Below, in pieces: positions 8,490-17,488 of a stretch of DNA of 35,787 nt. The position numbers and the translations under genes were made by a program. Source of the stretch: Clostridium sp. CAG:245 (GTDB lineage Bacteria; Bacillota; Clostridia; TANB77; CAG-508); assembly GCA_000435175.1 (NCBI GenBank), contig FR880007.1, positions 1 to 35,787 on the forward strand, read 5' to 3'. Below the pieces are notes generated by a model. That model searched no databases. It had not been told where the DNA came from and saw only the letters and a list, made by a program, of their open reading frames with translations. Each line of letters starts with the position of its first letter. The first letter of the stretch is position 1.

Positions 8490-9397
8490 ATAAAATGATT
8501 AAATATATAAAAAATCCTTCAAATATTATAATATATCTAATGAATAAGAATTTCTTTAATTGGATGAGTGATGAACAGTATTTAAAAATAAAATATAGAC
8601 TTATAATGAAAAAAAAGTTGGATTTAGAAAAACCACAAACTTATAATGAAAAATTGCAGTGGTTAAAATTGAATGATAGAAAAAACGGTTATACAAAAAT
8701 GGTGGATAAATACGAAGCAAAAAAATATGTAGCTAGCGTTATTGGAGAACAATATATAATTCCTACATTAGGAGTATGGGAAAAATTTAAAGATATTAAC
8801 TTTGAAATATTACCAAAACAATTTGTATTGAAACCAACTCATACTTCAGGGGATGTTTTTATTTGTAAAGATAAGAATAACATAGATTATAAAAAATTAA
8901 AAAAGAAAGTAAATAAATGGTTGAAACGAAAGTATTATTTTTTACACAGAGAATGGCCATATAAAAACGTTAAACCTAGGATTATAGCAGAAACATACAT
9001 TGAAAATAAAGAAGAGATTGGATTGAAGGACTATAAATTTATGTGCTTTAATGGAAAAGTTAAATGTTCTTTTGTCTGTACAAATAGAAATTCAAAGCAA
9101 GGCTTAAGTGTAGACTTTTTTGATTTAAATTGGAAAAAAATGCCGTTTACAAGACATTATCCAAATTCAGGAGAACATATAAACAAGCCAATAAACTATA
9201 ATCAGATGTTGCAGTTAGCAGAAAAACTTGCAAAAAATATTCCTTTTGTGAGGGTGGATTTCTACGAGGTTAATAGAAAAATTTATTTTGGGGAATTAAC
9301 ATTTTATCCAGGAGCTGGGTTTGAAGAATTTTCGCCTGAAAAATATGATAGAGTTTTGGGAGAATGGCTGGATTTACCTGAAATTTGCAATAATTAA
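8486..9397 (+). CDS. TupA-like ATP-grasp protein
   Basis: This 303-residue protein matches the ATP-grasp group named after TupA, linked to teichuronopeptide synthesis in alkaliphilic Bacillus. Typical parts are KPQTYNEKLQWLK near 33-45, VDKYEAKKYV, the nucleotide-binding strand FVLKPTHTSGD (about 113-123), and the late acidic metal-site segment RVDFYEVNRKIYFGELTFYP near 255-274. ATP-grasp enzymes activate a carboxylate for attack by an amine. One inferred role is to join an amino acid or peptide to a uronic acid of the polymer, consistent with the two uronic-acid genes downstream. Such genes are common in polysaccharide loci and their reactions are mostly unproven. It overlaps the polymerase gene by 4 nt. 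Confidence 0.82.
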   Translation: MNKMIKYIKNPSNIIIYLMNKNFFNWMSDEQYLKIKYRLIMKKKLDLEKPQTYNEKLQWLKLNDRKNGYTKMVDKYEAKKYVASVIGEQYIIPTLGVWEKFKDINFEILPKQFVLKPTHTSGDVFICKDKNNIDYKKLKKKVNKWLKRKYYFLHREWPYKNVKPRIIAETYIENKEEIGLKDYKFMCFNGKVKCSFVCTNRNSKQGLSVDFFDLNWKKMPFTRHYPNSGEHINKPINYNQMLQLAEKLAKNIPFVRVDFYEVNRKIYFGELTFYPGAGFEEFSPEKYDRVLGEWLDLPEICNN

Positions 9398-9435
9398 GAG
9401 AAAGGAAAAATCAATAGAAAGACAATATATTGATT

Positions 9436-10488
9436 ATGATAAGATATATGAAAGTTAGTATTATAGTACCAGTGTTTAATGCTGATAAATATTTAGATAA
9501 ATGTTTGAATAGTTTAACTAATCAAACTTACAAAGATATAGAAATCATTTTAATAAATGACGGTTCTACTGATAAATCCGAAAAGATTATAAATGAATAT
9601 AAAAAAATCGACAATAGAATTAAAGTAATAGAACAAAAAAATCAAGGGTGTATGATCTCAAGATTGAATGGAATAAAAAATGCAAATGGAGAATATTGTA
9701 TGTTTGTTGACTCAGATGATTGGATTGAAGAAAATACAGTGGAGAGTTTAACTAGAATGATAATGTTAACCAAAGCAGATTTGATAAAATTTAGATTTAT
9801 ATACGAACCAAGTAAAAAAGAGCAAGAGACTTATATAGATGAAAAGGAAGTTTTATTTACAGGAGAAAGAAAACGAGAATTATATTATACTTTTATGACT
9901 ACAGCTAGGCTAAATAATTTAGCCAATCAAATTGTAAAAACTAATTTGTTTGAAATAAATAATAATGACTTCAAGAAAAAAATTAATCAGGGAGAAGACT
10001 TCATGATTAATATTCAACTATTTTTTAAAGCAGAAAAAATTTTAATTACTAACGACATATATTATCATTATTTAAAAAATGAAGATAGTATTACTAATAA
10101 CATGAATACAAGTAAAATAATAAAAAATATTGAAGATTTGATATATGTTTATAATATAAAAAGGCGTTATTTAGAAAAGTTTGAAATAGATAATAATAAA
10201 AACATAGTAAAGCTAATGGAATTACATACTTTAAATGGTATTTATAATCAATTATATAAGATAATGAGATGTAAGAAATTACATAAAAAAACACTATGTG
10301 AAATACAACAAATGCTGAATGAGCAGAATTTTTATATATTGATTAAAGACATAGAAGCAAAAGATGTAAAAGATAGAAATCCGCTTAAAAAAATTATGAA
10401 AATAAATATAATTAACAAAAAAACAGAAAGAAACTATAAATATAGACGCATAATTTCTTTATATTGTAAAATAAAAAATGGAGAATAG
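9436..10488 (+). CDS. GT2-family glycosyltransferase
   Basis: A GT-A family 2 enzyme of about 350 residues with KVSIIVPVFNADKYL, the ILINDGSTD nucleotide-binding strand and the metal-binding FVDSDDW. Residues after about 200 are lysine-rich and unassigned. The start is uncertain. A TTG at 9430, ATG 9436 and ATG 9448 are all in frame, and only a weak GAAAG lies upstream. Family alignments would favour the ATG at 9448 (MKVSII). It resembles the next gene over the first 100 residues (QTYKDIEIILINDGSTD against QTYKNIEIILINDGSTD), suggesting an old tandem duplication. Donor and acceptor are unknown. Confidence 0.85.
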   Translation: MIRYMKVSIIVPVFNADKYLDKCLNSLTNQTYKDIEIILINDGSTDKSEKIINEYKKIDNRIKVIEQKNQGCMISRLNGIKNANGEYCMFVDSDDWIEENTVESLTRMIMLTKADLIKFRFIYEPSKKEQETYIDEKEVLFTGERKRELYYTFMTTARLNNLANQIVKTNLFEINNNDFKKKINQGEDFMINIQLFFKAEKILITNDIYYHYLKNEDSITNNMNTSKIIKNIEDLIYVYNIKRRYLEKFEIDNNKNIVKLMELHTLNGIYNQLYKIMRCKKLHKKTLCEIQQMLNEQNFYILIKDIEAKDVKDRNPLKKIMKINIINKKTERNYKYRRIISLYCKIKNGE

Positions 10489-10491
10489 TAT

Positions 10492-11532
10492 ATGCAAGAA
10501 TTGGTAAGTATAATAATTCCAGTTTATAATACTGAAATGTATTTAAGAAGATGTTTAGACTCTGTTTTAAGTCAAACATATAAGAATATAGAAATTATTT
10601 TAATAAATGATGGTTCGACAGATGACTGCAATGAAATTTGTGAGGAATATAAAAGAAAAGACAAAAGAATTATATATTTAAATAATTTTAATCAAGGGGT
10701 AAGTGAAAGTAGAAATATTGGAATAAGAATTGCTAAAGGAAATTACATCACATTTGTTGATTCTGATGATTACATTGATAAAGAACATATAGAGGTATTG
10801 ATGAAAGATGTAAAAATATATAATGCTGATGTTGTTGTTGGTAATTATTGCATGAAAAATAAATGTAATGAAAAAATATTTGATGGAAATAATTATAATT
10901 ATGGCAATGTGATAATTTCTAATGTAGAAAGCAGATTTAGATTATTTAAGGAATTTAATAGCGGTAAAATACCATGTTATATATGGAGAATCATTATAAG
11001 AAAGACTGCGTTAAAAAAGATTAATGAGTTTGATAAAGATATTAGATTTTGGGAGGATAAATTATTCTGTATTAGTTTATTATTAAACATAAATAATATT
11101 TATTTTGAAGAAAAAATTACATATAATTATTTTAGAGGAACTGATACTTGTACTACTAAAAAAAGCAACATAGCGGAAAAAATTTATGATATTCTAAAGG
11201 TAAATAATAAAATTTTAGAAATGATAAAAAGCAATTATGGAATAAATGAAAGACTAGAAAGTAACATTAGTGAAAAAAACTTAGAAGTTGTTTTTTATTT
11301 TATATTGAAAATGTATGAATATAATGTTGTCAAAAAAGAAAACTTAAAACAATTATTAGAAAATGCAGAACTTGAAAATCTTTTATTAAAGATTAATAGA
11401 AAAAAATTAACAATTCCACAAAAAATAAAATATCACTTAATAAGTGATGCAAATATGTTTATGATATACCTGTATTATATAATAGGATTTAAGTGTAAAA
11501 ATAGAATAAAGGAAATGATAGGAAAAAAATGA
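10492..11532 (+). CDS. GT2-family glycosyltransferase
   Basis: A 346-residue GT-A family 2 enzyme with LVSIIIPVYNTEMYL, ILINDGSTD and FVDSDDYID near 87-95. The middle has the RFWEDKLF segment, a common acidic acceptor-side motif in this subgroup. It begins 3 nt after the previous stop. Its own stop overlaps the flippase start by 4 nt (11529-11532), so it lies inside a tightly coupled operon. It is a paralogue of the preceding enzyme by its N-terminal half and diverges afterwards, fitting a different acceptor. The sugar transferred cannot be predicted. Confidence 0.87.
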   Translation: MQELVSIIIPVYNTEMYLRRCLDSVLSQTYKNIEIILINDGSTDDCNEICEEYKRKDKRIIYLNNFNQGVSESRNIGIRIAKGNYITFVDSDDYIDKEHIEVLMKDVKIYNADVVVGNYCMKNKCNEKIFDGNNYNYGNVIISNVESRFRLFKEFNSGKIPCYIWRIIIRKTALKKINEFDKDIRFWEDKLFCISLLLNINNIYFEEKITYNYFRGTDTCTTKKSNIAEKIYDILKVNNKILEMIKSNYGINERLESNISEKNLEVVFYFILKMYEYNVVKKENLKQLLENAELENLLLKINRKKLTIPQKIKYHLISDANMFMIYLYYIIGFKCKNRIKEMIGKK

Positions 11533-13037
11533 GAGGAAAAAAATTATTAAAGAATATAACATTGTCTATAGCTGTTCAGATAATAACTGCTATCTGTGGT
11601 TTTATTATTCCTAAATTAATAATAGAACAGTATGGATCAGCAATAAATGGATTAGTCAGTTCAATAACACAATTCCTGGCATACATAACATTTTTAGAAG
11701 CAGGAATCGGACCAGTAATAAAAGCAGCTTTATATAAACCAATAGCTAAAAATGATAAGGCAACAGTACAAGAAATATTGAAAACTTCGGAAAATTTCTT
11801 TAAAAAAATTGGATATATATTTATAGGCTATTTAATAATATTATGCATATTATATCCTAATATAATAAATAATCAATTTGATTATCTATTCACTATTTCG
11901 TTAATAGTTATATTGTCATTAAGCACTTTTGCACAATATTTTTTGGGAATAACATATAGTTTGTTTTTGCAAGCTGAACAAGAAAACTATATTACTTATA
12001 TTATACAAATATTAGCTACTATATTAAATGCAGTGCTTGTAATATTGTTGGTAAAGAGAGGCGAAAGTATACAAACTGTAAAGTTGGTGTCGTCTATTAT
12101 TTTTGTAATGAGGCCAATTATTCAAAATTTATATGTTAAGAGAAAATATAAGATCAATTTGAAAAATGTTGATGGAAATTATGAATTAAAACAAAAGTGG
12201 GATGGATTATCTCAACATGTAGCATATATTATACACAATAATACTGATGTAGCAGTATTAACATTGATGAAAAATATTACAGAAGTTTCGGTATATTCAG
12301 TATATTTACTCGTAATAAACGGAATAAGAACAATTATACAATCATTTTCATCAGGAATAAGTGCCTTATTAGGGGATATGTTGGCAAGAGACGAAAAAGA
12401 AAAGCTAGAAAGAACATTTAATCTATATGAGCTTATGCATTTTACATTAATAACTATAATATTTTCGGTTACTTTAGTCATGATAATACCTTTTATAAAA
12501 GTATATACAAAAGGAATACAAGATGTTAACTATATAAGACCTGTATTTGCAGTAATAATGGTTTTTTCAGAAATTTTTTATGCTTGTAGACAACCATACT
12601 CTTCTGTTACATTTGCTGCCGGTCATTTTAAACAACTAAGTAAAGGAGCTTGGATTGAAGCAATTAGCAATTTGACAATTTCAATTGTTTTAACATTTTT
12701 TATAGGAATAGAAGGAGTTGCAATTGGGACATTGATATCTATTACAATAAGAACAATAGAATTCATATACTATACATCAAAACATTTGCTAAAAAGAAAA
12801 GTTAGTAATTCTGTAAAAAAAGTTGGCGTTATGCTGATTGAAATGGTTATATTGTTTTTTTTATGCGGAACTTTTGTAAATATATCACTTATTGAAAACT
12901 ATATGGAATGGATAGAGTGTGCATGCATTACTACAGTGTTGTCATGTGTAATTGTGATTGGAAGTAACATATTAATATATAAAGAAGATGTAAGCCAATT
13001 GATAAAAATAATAAAGAATTTTAAGATTAGTCATTAA
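11529..13037 (+). CDS. Polysaccharide flippase, MOP superfamily (Wzx-like)
   Basis: A 502-residue membrane protein with about 12-14 hydrophobic helices spread over its length and no soluble domain, the layout of Wzx/MATE-like lipid-linked oligosaccharide flippases. The N-terminus NITLSIAVQIITAICGFIIP and the following LIIEQYGSAINGLVSSITQF are typical of this group. It should move undecaprenyl-diphosphate repeat units to the outer face for the Wzy-like polymerase at 7281-8489. The two together, with the PglC-like initiator, define a Wzx/Wzy-dependent pathway. It overlaps the preceding glycosyltransferase gene by 4 nt. Confidence 0.9.
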   Translation: MRGKKLLKNITLSIAVQIITAICGFIIPKLIIEQYGSAINGLVSSITQFLAYITFLEAGIGPVIKAALYKPIAKNDKATVQEILKTSENFFKKIGYIFIGYLIILCILYPNIINNQFDYLFTISLIVILSLSTFAQYFLGITYSLFLQAEQENYITYIIQILATILNAVLVILLVKRGESIQTVKLVSSIIFVMRPIIQNLYVKRKYKINLKNVDGNYELKQKWDGLSQHVAYIIHNNTDVAVLTLMKNITEVSVYSVYLLVINGIRTIIQSFSSGISALLGDMLARDEKEKLERTFNLYELMHFTLITIIFSVTLVMIIPFIKVYTKGIQDVNYIRPVFAVIMVFSEIFYACRQPYSSVTFAAGHFKQLSKGAWIEAISNLTISIVLTFFIGIEGVAIGTLISITIRTIEFIYYTSKHLLKRKVSNSVKKVGVMLIEMVILFFLCGTFVNISLIENYMEWIECACITTVLSCVIVIGSNILIYKEDVSQLIKIIKNFKISH

Positions 13038-13074
13038 TCAACAATGCAAAAATCATATGAAAGGGAGAAGTATT

Positions 13075-14115
13075 ATGATATATTTTGTTACTGGGGTTTC
13101 TGGATTCATCGGATCTAACCTAGCAAAAAGAATTTTGACAGATGAAAAAGATGTTATGGTTATTGGTTTGGATAACATGAACAATTACTATGACGTTAAA
13201 ATTAAAGAATGGAGATTAGCCAAATTAAATAAATATGATAACTTTAAATTTATCAAAGGAGATTTAGCAGATAAAGAAACAGTTGAGAATATATTTAAGG
13301 AGTATCATCCAAATATAGTTGTTAACTTAGCTGCTCAGGCTGGAGTACGCTATAGTATAACAAATCCAGATGCGTATATACAATCAAACTTGATAGGATT
13401 TTATAATATATTAGAATGTTGTAGAAATTATCCAGTAGAGCATTTAGTTTATGCATCAAGTTCATCAGTATATGGTTCTAATAAAAAAGTTCCATACTCA
13501 ACAGATGATAAAGTTGACAATCCAGTTTCTTTGTATGCAGCAACAAAGAAATCAAATGAACTTATGGCTCATAGTTATTCTAAATTATATAATATACCAT
13601 CAACAGGGCTGAGATTTTTTACAGTTTATGGACCAGCAGGTCGCCCAGATATGGCATACTTTGGATTTACAAATAAATTAATAAATGGTGAAACTATAAA
13701 AATATTCAATTATGGAAATTGTAAACGAGATTTTACGTATATAGATGATATAGTTGAGGGGATAATAAGAGTGATGAAAAAGGCTCCAGAAAAGAAAAAT
13801 GGAGAAGATGGTTTACCTATACCACCATACAAAATTTATAATATTGGAAATAGTCACCCAGAAAATCTATTGGATTTTGTTCAAATATTACAAGAAGAAT
13901 TAATAAGAGCAGGAGTACTTCCTAAGGATTATGATTTTGAAGCACACAAAGAATTGGTTCCAATGCAAGCAGGAGATGTTCCAATAACTTTTGCGGATAC
14001 TACACCTCTTGAAAGAGATTTTGGATTTAAACCAAGTACTGCTTTGAGAGATGGATTAAGAAAATTTGTAGAATGGTATAAAAAATTTTATATGGATAAA
14101 AGAGAGGAAGCGTAA
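13075..14115 (+). CDS. UDP-glucuronate 4-epimerase (GalE-like SDR)
   Basis: A 346-residue extended SDR. The N-terminal NAD-binding FVTGVSGFIGSN, AAQAGVRYSI, the SSSSVYGSN catalytic strand, YAATKKSNE (YxxxK) and LRFFTVYGPAGRPDMA are the signature of UDP-glucuronate 4-epimerases (LpsL/Cap1J/GAE group). These interconvert UDP-GlcA and UDP-GalA. I place the start at ATG 13075 because AAAGGGAG (13060-13067) lies just upstream; an in-frame ATG at 13057 precedes this site and would add six residues. The UDP-glucose dehydrogenase gene follows 5 nt later, so both steps from UDP-glucose to UDP-GalA are coupled. Confidence 0.9.
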   Translation: MIYFVTGVSGFIGSNLAKRILTDEKDVMVIGLDNMNNYYDVKIKEWRLAKLNKYDNFKFIKGDLADKETVENIFKEYHPNIVVNLAAQAGVRYSITNPDAYIQSNLIGFYNILECCRNYPVEHLVYASSSSVYGSNKKVPYSTDDKVDNPVSLYAATKKSNELMAHSYSKLYNIPSTGLRFFTVYGPAGRPDMAYFGFTNKLINGETIKIFNYGNCKRDFTYIDDIVEGIIRVMKKAPEKKNGEDGLPIPPYKIYNIGNSHPENLLDFVQILQEELIRAGVLPKDYDFEAHKELVPMQAGDVPITFADTTPLERDFGFKPSTALRDGLRKFVEWYKKFYMDKREEA

Positions 14116-14120
14116 TTAAC

Positions 14121-15287
14121 ATGAAAATCGCAGTTGCAGGAACGGGTTATGTTGGATTGTCTATTGCAACTTTATTAAGTCAAAATAATGAAGTTGTTGC
14201 ATTAGATATTATTCCGGAAAAAGTTGAAATGATAAATAAAGGAATAAGTCCAATAAAAGATGAATATATAGAAGATTATTTGAAAAATAAAAAATTAAAC
14301 TTAAGAGCAACTCTTGATTACAAAGATGCTTTTAAAGATGCGGAGTTTATTGTAATTAGCACACCAACTAATTATGACGATGAAAAGAACTTTTTTGATA
14401 CTTCAAGTGTAGAAGATATTATACAAAAAGTTATTAGTATGAATATAGAAACAACAATGGTTGTAAAATCTACAATTCCAGTTGGATTCATAGAAGAAAT
14501 GAAGAAAAAATATAATATTGACAATATTATGTTTTCACCAGAGTTTTTAAGAGAAGGACGAGCTCTTTATGATAATTTATATCCTTCGAGAATAATTGTT
14601 GGAGAAAAATCACAAAGGGCAGAGAAATTTGCAGAGCTTTTAAAAGAAGCAGCAATAAAAAAAGATATTCCTATAAAATTTATGCATAGTACAGAAGCGG
14701 AAGCTGTTAAGTTATTTGCAAATACTTATTTGGCTCTAAGAGTTTCGTATTTTAATGAATTAGATACTTATGCTGAATTAAAAGGACTAAATACAAAAGA
14801 TATTATTGATGGTGTATGTTTAGATCCTAGAATAGGAGATTACTATAATAATCCTTCTTTTGGATATGGCGGATATTGTTTGCCCAAAGATACAAAACAA
14901 TTGTTAGCAAATTATAATAAAGTACCACAAAATTTAATAGAGGCAATAGTAAAATCTAATGATACTAGAAAAGACCATATTACAAAAATGATTTTGAAAA
15001 AGAATCCAAAAACAGTTGGAATTTATAGGCTCACTATGAAAACAAATTCAGATAATTTTAGAGCAAGTGCTATACAAGGAATAATTCAAAGATTAAAAGC
15101 TAATAATATAAATGTTATTATACATGAACCAACATTAAAAGCAGAAGAATTTAATGAATGTCATGTCGTAAATGATTTTGATGAATTTGTCAATAAGTCA
15201 GATATAGTTTTATGTAATAGAATTGATGATAAAATAAAGAAGCATAGTGATAAAATATATACTAGAGACTTATTTAATGAAAATTAG
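14121..15287 (+). CDS. ugd: UDP-glucose 6-dehydrogenase
   Basis: A 388-residue protein of the UDP-glucose/GDP-mannose dehydrogenase family, the same length as compact enzymes such as E. coli Ugd. It has the N-terminal NAD motif GTGYVGLS, STPTNYD, the SPEFLREGRA segment and the active-site Cys in GYGGYCLPKDT near 250-260. It oxidises UDP-glucose to UDP-glucuronate, which the upstream epimerase would turn into UDP-galacturonate. It is the last gene of the biosynthetic block. No terminator is evident after it, but a new promoter starts 32 nt downstream at 15319. Confidence 0.93.
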   Translation: MKIAVAGTGYVGLSIATLLSQNNEVVALDIIPEKVEMINKGISPIKDEYIEDYLKNKKLNLRATLDYKDAFKDAEFIVISTPTNYDDEKNFFDTSSVEDIIQKVISMNIETTMVVKSTIPVGFIEEMKKKYNIDNIMFSPEFLREGRALYDNLYPSRIIVGEKSQRAEKFAELLKEAAIKKDIPIKFMHSTEAEAVKLFANTYLALRVSYFNELDTYAELKGLNTKDIIDGVCLDPRIGDYYNNPSFGYGGYCLPKDTKQLLANYNKVPQNLIEAIVKSNDTRKDHITKMILKKNPKTVGIYRLTMKTNSDNFRASAIQGIIQRLKANNINVIIHEPTLKAEEFNECHVVNDFDEFVNKSDIVLCNRIDDKIKKHSDKIYTRDLFNEN

Positions 15288-15318
15288 AAAAAAGTTTTAA
15301 ATTTGATAATAAAAACTA

Positions 15319-15347
15319 TTGAAATTTATATCGATTAATGATATATT
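15319..15347 (+). promoter_or_regulatory. Promoter of the sortase module
   Basis: TTGAAA (15319-15324), a 17-nt spacer and TATATT (15342-15347) form a good sigma-A-type promoter, preceded by the A-rich AAAAACTA block also seen at 17404, 23065 and 34518. The start site near 15354 gives a short leader with TTAGGAGG before ATG 15376. Confidence 0.7.
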
Positions 15348-15375
15348 ATAAAAAAAATCTTAGGAGGAATTTAAA

Positions 15376-15924
15376 ATGAAACTTAACAAAACAGTTTTAA
15401 TAGTTGCTTTAATAGCAATGGTATTAGTAGCATTAACAACAGTAGTAAATGCTGCAGCAAATGATGATTTATATTCTTATATGGAAGGAGTATCAGTAAC
15501 AGTAGGTGGCAAAACATACAAAGCAAATGAGAGCCAATTACTAGCTTTAAAACAATACTTAAACTCACATGAATTAACAAATGAGCAAGTATCTGTTGTT
15601 AAAACAAATGTTGCTGAAATAGTAAAAACAGTTGAAAGCCAAAATACAGCTGATGTATCAAAGTTTTCTTCAGATGCTATAAACAAAATAAGTGCAAATA
15701 TAGATAAAATTGAAGCAGCTACAAATGTTAAAATTAACTACATTTCTGCTGATAATACACTTCAAATAAAGGATGCTAATGGAACATCTTTAATTGAAGC
15801 AAAAGTTGGACAAAGTACAAACTTAGTACAAACAGGAACATCATATGTTCCATATATAGTAGTTTCTGGAATAGCATTAATTGCCGTTGCTGTACTAGTT
15901 GCAAAAAAAGTAACATCCAAATAA
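15376..15924 (+). CDS. Secreted protein with C-terminal sortase-type sorting signal
   Basis: A 182-residue protein of unrecognised family. Residues 1-27 form a signal peptide (lysines, then a hydrophobic core, likely cut after VNA). The middle 28-148 is hydrophilic and cysteine-free, with helix-like composition and SVTVGGKTYKANE near 40-52. The C-terminus has LVQTG (150-154), a hydrophobic helix (about 158-176) and a KK-containing tail, the layout of a cell-wall sorting signal with Val in place of the usual Pro. A sortase gene begins 1 nt after its stop, so it is probably that enzyme's dedicated substrate. A strong AGGAGG site suggests high expression. Its function is unknown; a small surface or scaffold protein is plausible. 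Confidence 0.75.
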   Translation: MKLNKTVLIVALIAMVLVALTTVVNAAANDDLYSYMEGVSVTVGGKTYKANESQLLALKQYLNSHELTNEQVSVVKTNVAEIVKTVESQNTADVSKFSSDAINKISANIDKIEAATNVKINYISADNTLQIKDANGTSLIEAKVGQSTNLVQTGTSYVPYIVVSGIALIAVAVLVAKKVTSK

Positions 15925-15925
15925 T

Positions 15926-16558
15926 ATGAAAAAAATAAAGAATATATTAGGAGCAACTATTAGTAATATAATAGTTGCTTTTATATTTATTGTTATTATA
16001 TGTGTTACCATTAGATTTACTATTGGCGACCAGCTTATGCAGGCAATTGCACTAATTAATTTGGTGTCAGTAAGCGATAAGAACAATAATACGGAAAACG
16101 AAGCTATTAAGATTGACTTAGAAAATAAAAATTTGACTCATTACCCTGCATGGGGTGAAAAGTATGGAACTTTATCTATTGATTCTATTAATGTGAAATT
16201 GGGACTTTATTATGGAGATTCTCTTTCAATATTAAGAAAAGGTGTAGGACAATCTGTGTCTTATTTTCCAGGTGAAGGTGGCTCTATAATTTGCATGGCA
16301 CATGATACTGGTGGATTTTTAAAGTATTTGTATACGGTTAATGTGGGAGATAAAATAAAAATAAAAACTGACTATGGAAATTTTACATATGAAATTTATG
16401 AAACAAAAATAGTTGACCAATCAGACACAAGTGCCGTATATCTACAGGAAGATGAAGAAATACTAATGTTATATACATGTTATCCTTCAAACAGTATAGG
16501 GCATGCGACTCACAGATTTGTAACATATTCAAAATTAATAGAAGGAGACATATTTTAA
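15926..16558 (+). CDS. Sortase family cysteine transpeptidase
   Basis: A 210-residue membrane-anchored sortase with an N-terminal helix (about 8-30). The catalytic triad is visible: His126 in CMAHDTGG, Cys185 in MLYTCYPSN (TLxTC-like) and Arg197 in ATHRFVTY. The order and spacing fit the class D/E-like group rather than class B. It should cleave a sorting signal and attach the protein to the peptidoglycan or another amine. The gene upstream encodes a candidate substrate with LVQTG, and the next gene a membrane protein. The start ATG lies 1 nt after the upstream stop with no strong site of its own, suggesting translational coupling. Confidence 0.88.
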   Translation: MKKIKNILGATISNIIVAFIFIVIICVTIRFTIGDQLMQAIALINLVSVSDKNNNTENEAIKIDLENKNLTHYPAWGEKYGTLSIDSINVKLGLYYGDSLSILRKGVGQSVSYFPGEGGSIICMAHDTGGFLKYLYTVNVGDKIKIKTDYGNFTYEIYETKIVDQSDTSAVYLQEDEEILMLYTCYPSNSIGHATHRFVTYSKLIEGDIF

Positions 16559-17391
16559 TGGTAAAAAATATAATATCGTACATACTATCATTTATAATGG
16601 TTGCATTAATTATAGCAATTGTGGCTGTTTCTTTTTTACAAAATAAAGTCCTAAATGAGGATTATTGGAAAATGCAAATGGAACAAAATAATTATTATGA
16701 AAAGCTAGAAGATACTGTAAATGATGGTTTTGAAAATTATATAATGCAATCTGGAATGAATAGCAGTGTGTTTGAAGGAATATATGATTTAGATAAAGTA
16801 AAAGAGGATACAAATTTTATAGTTCATGCAATATTGAATAATGAAGAATTTAAAATTGATACAAGTACTATAAGAGAAAAATTGGATAATAATATAAGAA
16901 AATATATTAAAGATAATAAGGTTTTGGTAAATAAGACTACTGAGAATCAAATACAAAATTTTGAAAATGCAATAATTAACTCATACTTAAATTCAGTTTC
17001 GTATTCAAATTCAATTGTTAAGACAGTTTCAAGTATTACTAGGAAAGTAAAAAATGTAATACCTAAAATATTTATAATGGTAGTAATACTATTAATTGTA
17101 AACATAGTTGCATTAATTATCTTAAATATAAAGAATATAAGAAATGTTTTAAAATTTATTGCAATTATATCGTTTACCATTGCAGGGTTAAATATATTAG
17201 GAATAATACTTGAAAAACATTTTTTAGGAATACAAAGTTTAACTGTTTTAAATGAAAATATATCTGTAATAGTTCAAATTTTTGTAAAAGAAATTTATAG
17301 AGTTTTATATACTTCAACTGCAAGTGGGACAGTATTAGGATTGTTATTTTCTATACTTTGCAGTAACGGGAGTAAAATTATTGCAAAATAA
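16558..17391 (+). CDS. Membrane protein of the sortase module, function unknown
   Basis: A 277-residue protein with one N-terminal hydrophobic helix (about 4-27), a long extracytoplasmic or cytoplasmic hydrophilic section rich in Asn, Glu and Lys, then three helices near 163-190, 197-220 and 245-265. I do not recognise the family. The start at ATG 16558 overlaps the sortase stop (TAATG) and has GAAGGAG at 16541-16547. A longer reading from 16477 runs through the sortase gene in another frame and is unlikely. Its cotranscription with the sortase and substrate suggests a role in presenting, folding or assembling the anchored protein, which is inference only. Confidence 0.7.
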   Translation: MVKNIISYILSFIMVALIIAIVAVSFLQNKVLNEDYWKMQMEQNNYYEKLEDTVNDGFENYIMQSGMNSSVFEGIYDLDKVKEDTNFIVHAILNNEEFKIDTSTIREKLDNNIRKYIKDNKVLVNKTTENQIQNFENAIINSYLNSVSYSNSIVKTVSSITRKVKNVIPKIFIMVVILLIVNIVALIILNIKNIRNVLKFIAIISFTIAGLNILGIILEKHFLGIQSLTVLNENISVIVQIFVKEIYRVLYTSTASGTVLGLLFSILCSNGSKIIAK

Positions 17392-17403
17392 GTCGAAAAA
17401 CTA

Positions 17404-17433
17404 TTGAAACTATTCGTTATTTTATTATATAAT
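17404..17433 (+). promoter_or_regulatory. Promoter of the polysaccharide control genes
   Basis: TTGAAA (17404-17409), an 18-nt spacer and TATAAT (17428-17433) lie upstream of the Wzd-like gene. The same AAAAACTATTGA block appears as at 15319. The regulatory trio can thus be transcribed separately from the sortase module. Confidence 0.7.
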
Positions 17434-17488
17434 ATTTTAGACAGAATTAATTCAAAAGAAAAAACAAAAAAAGGAAAAAGGAGTATAT

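Noticed and set aside
16477..16557. An N-terminal extension of the sortase-module membrane protein
   Set aside because: It lies inside the sortase gene in another frame and has no ribosome binding site, while ATG 16558 has GAAGGAG and the usual overlap.
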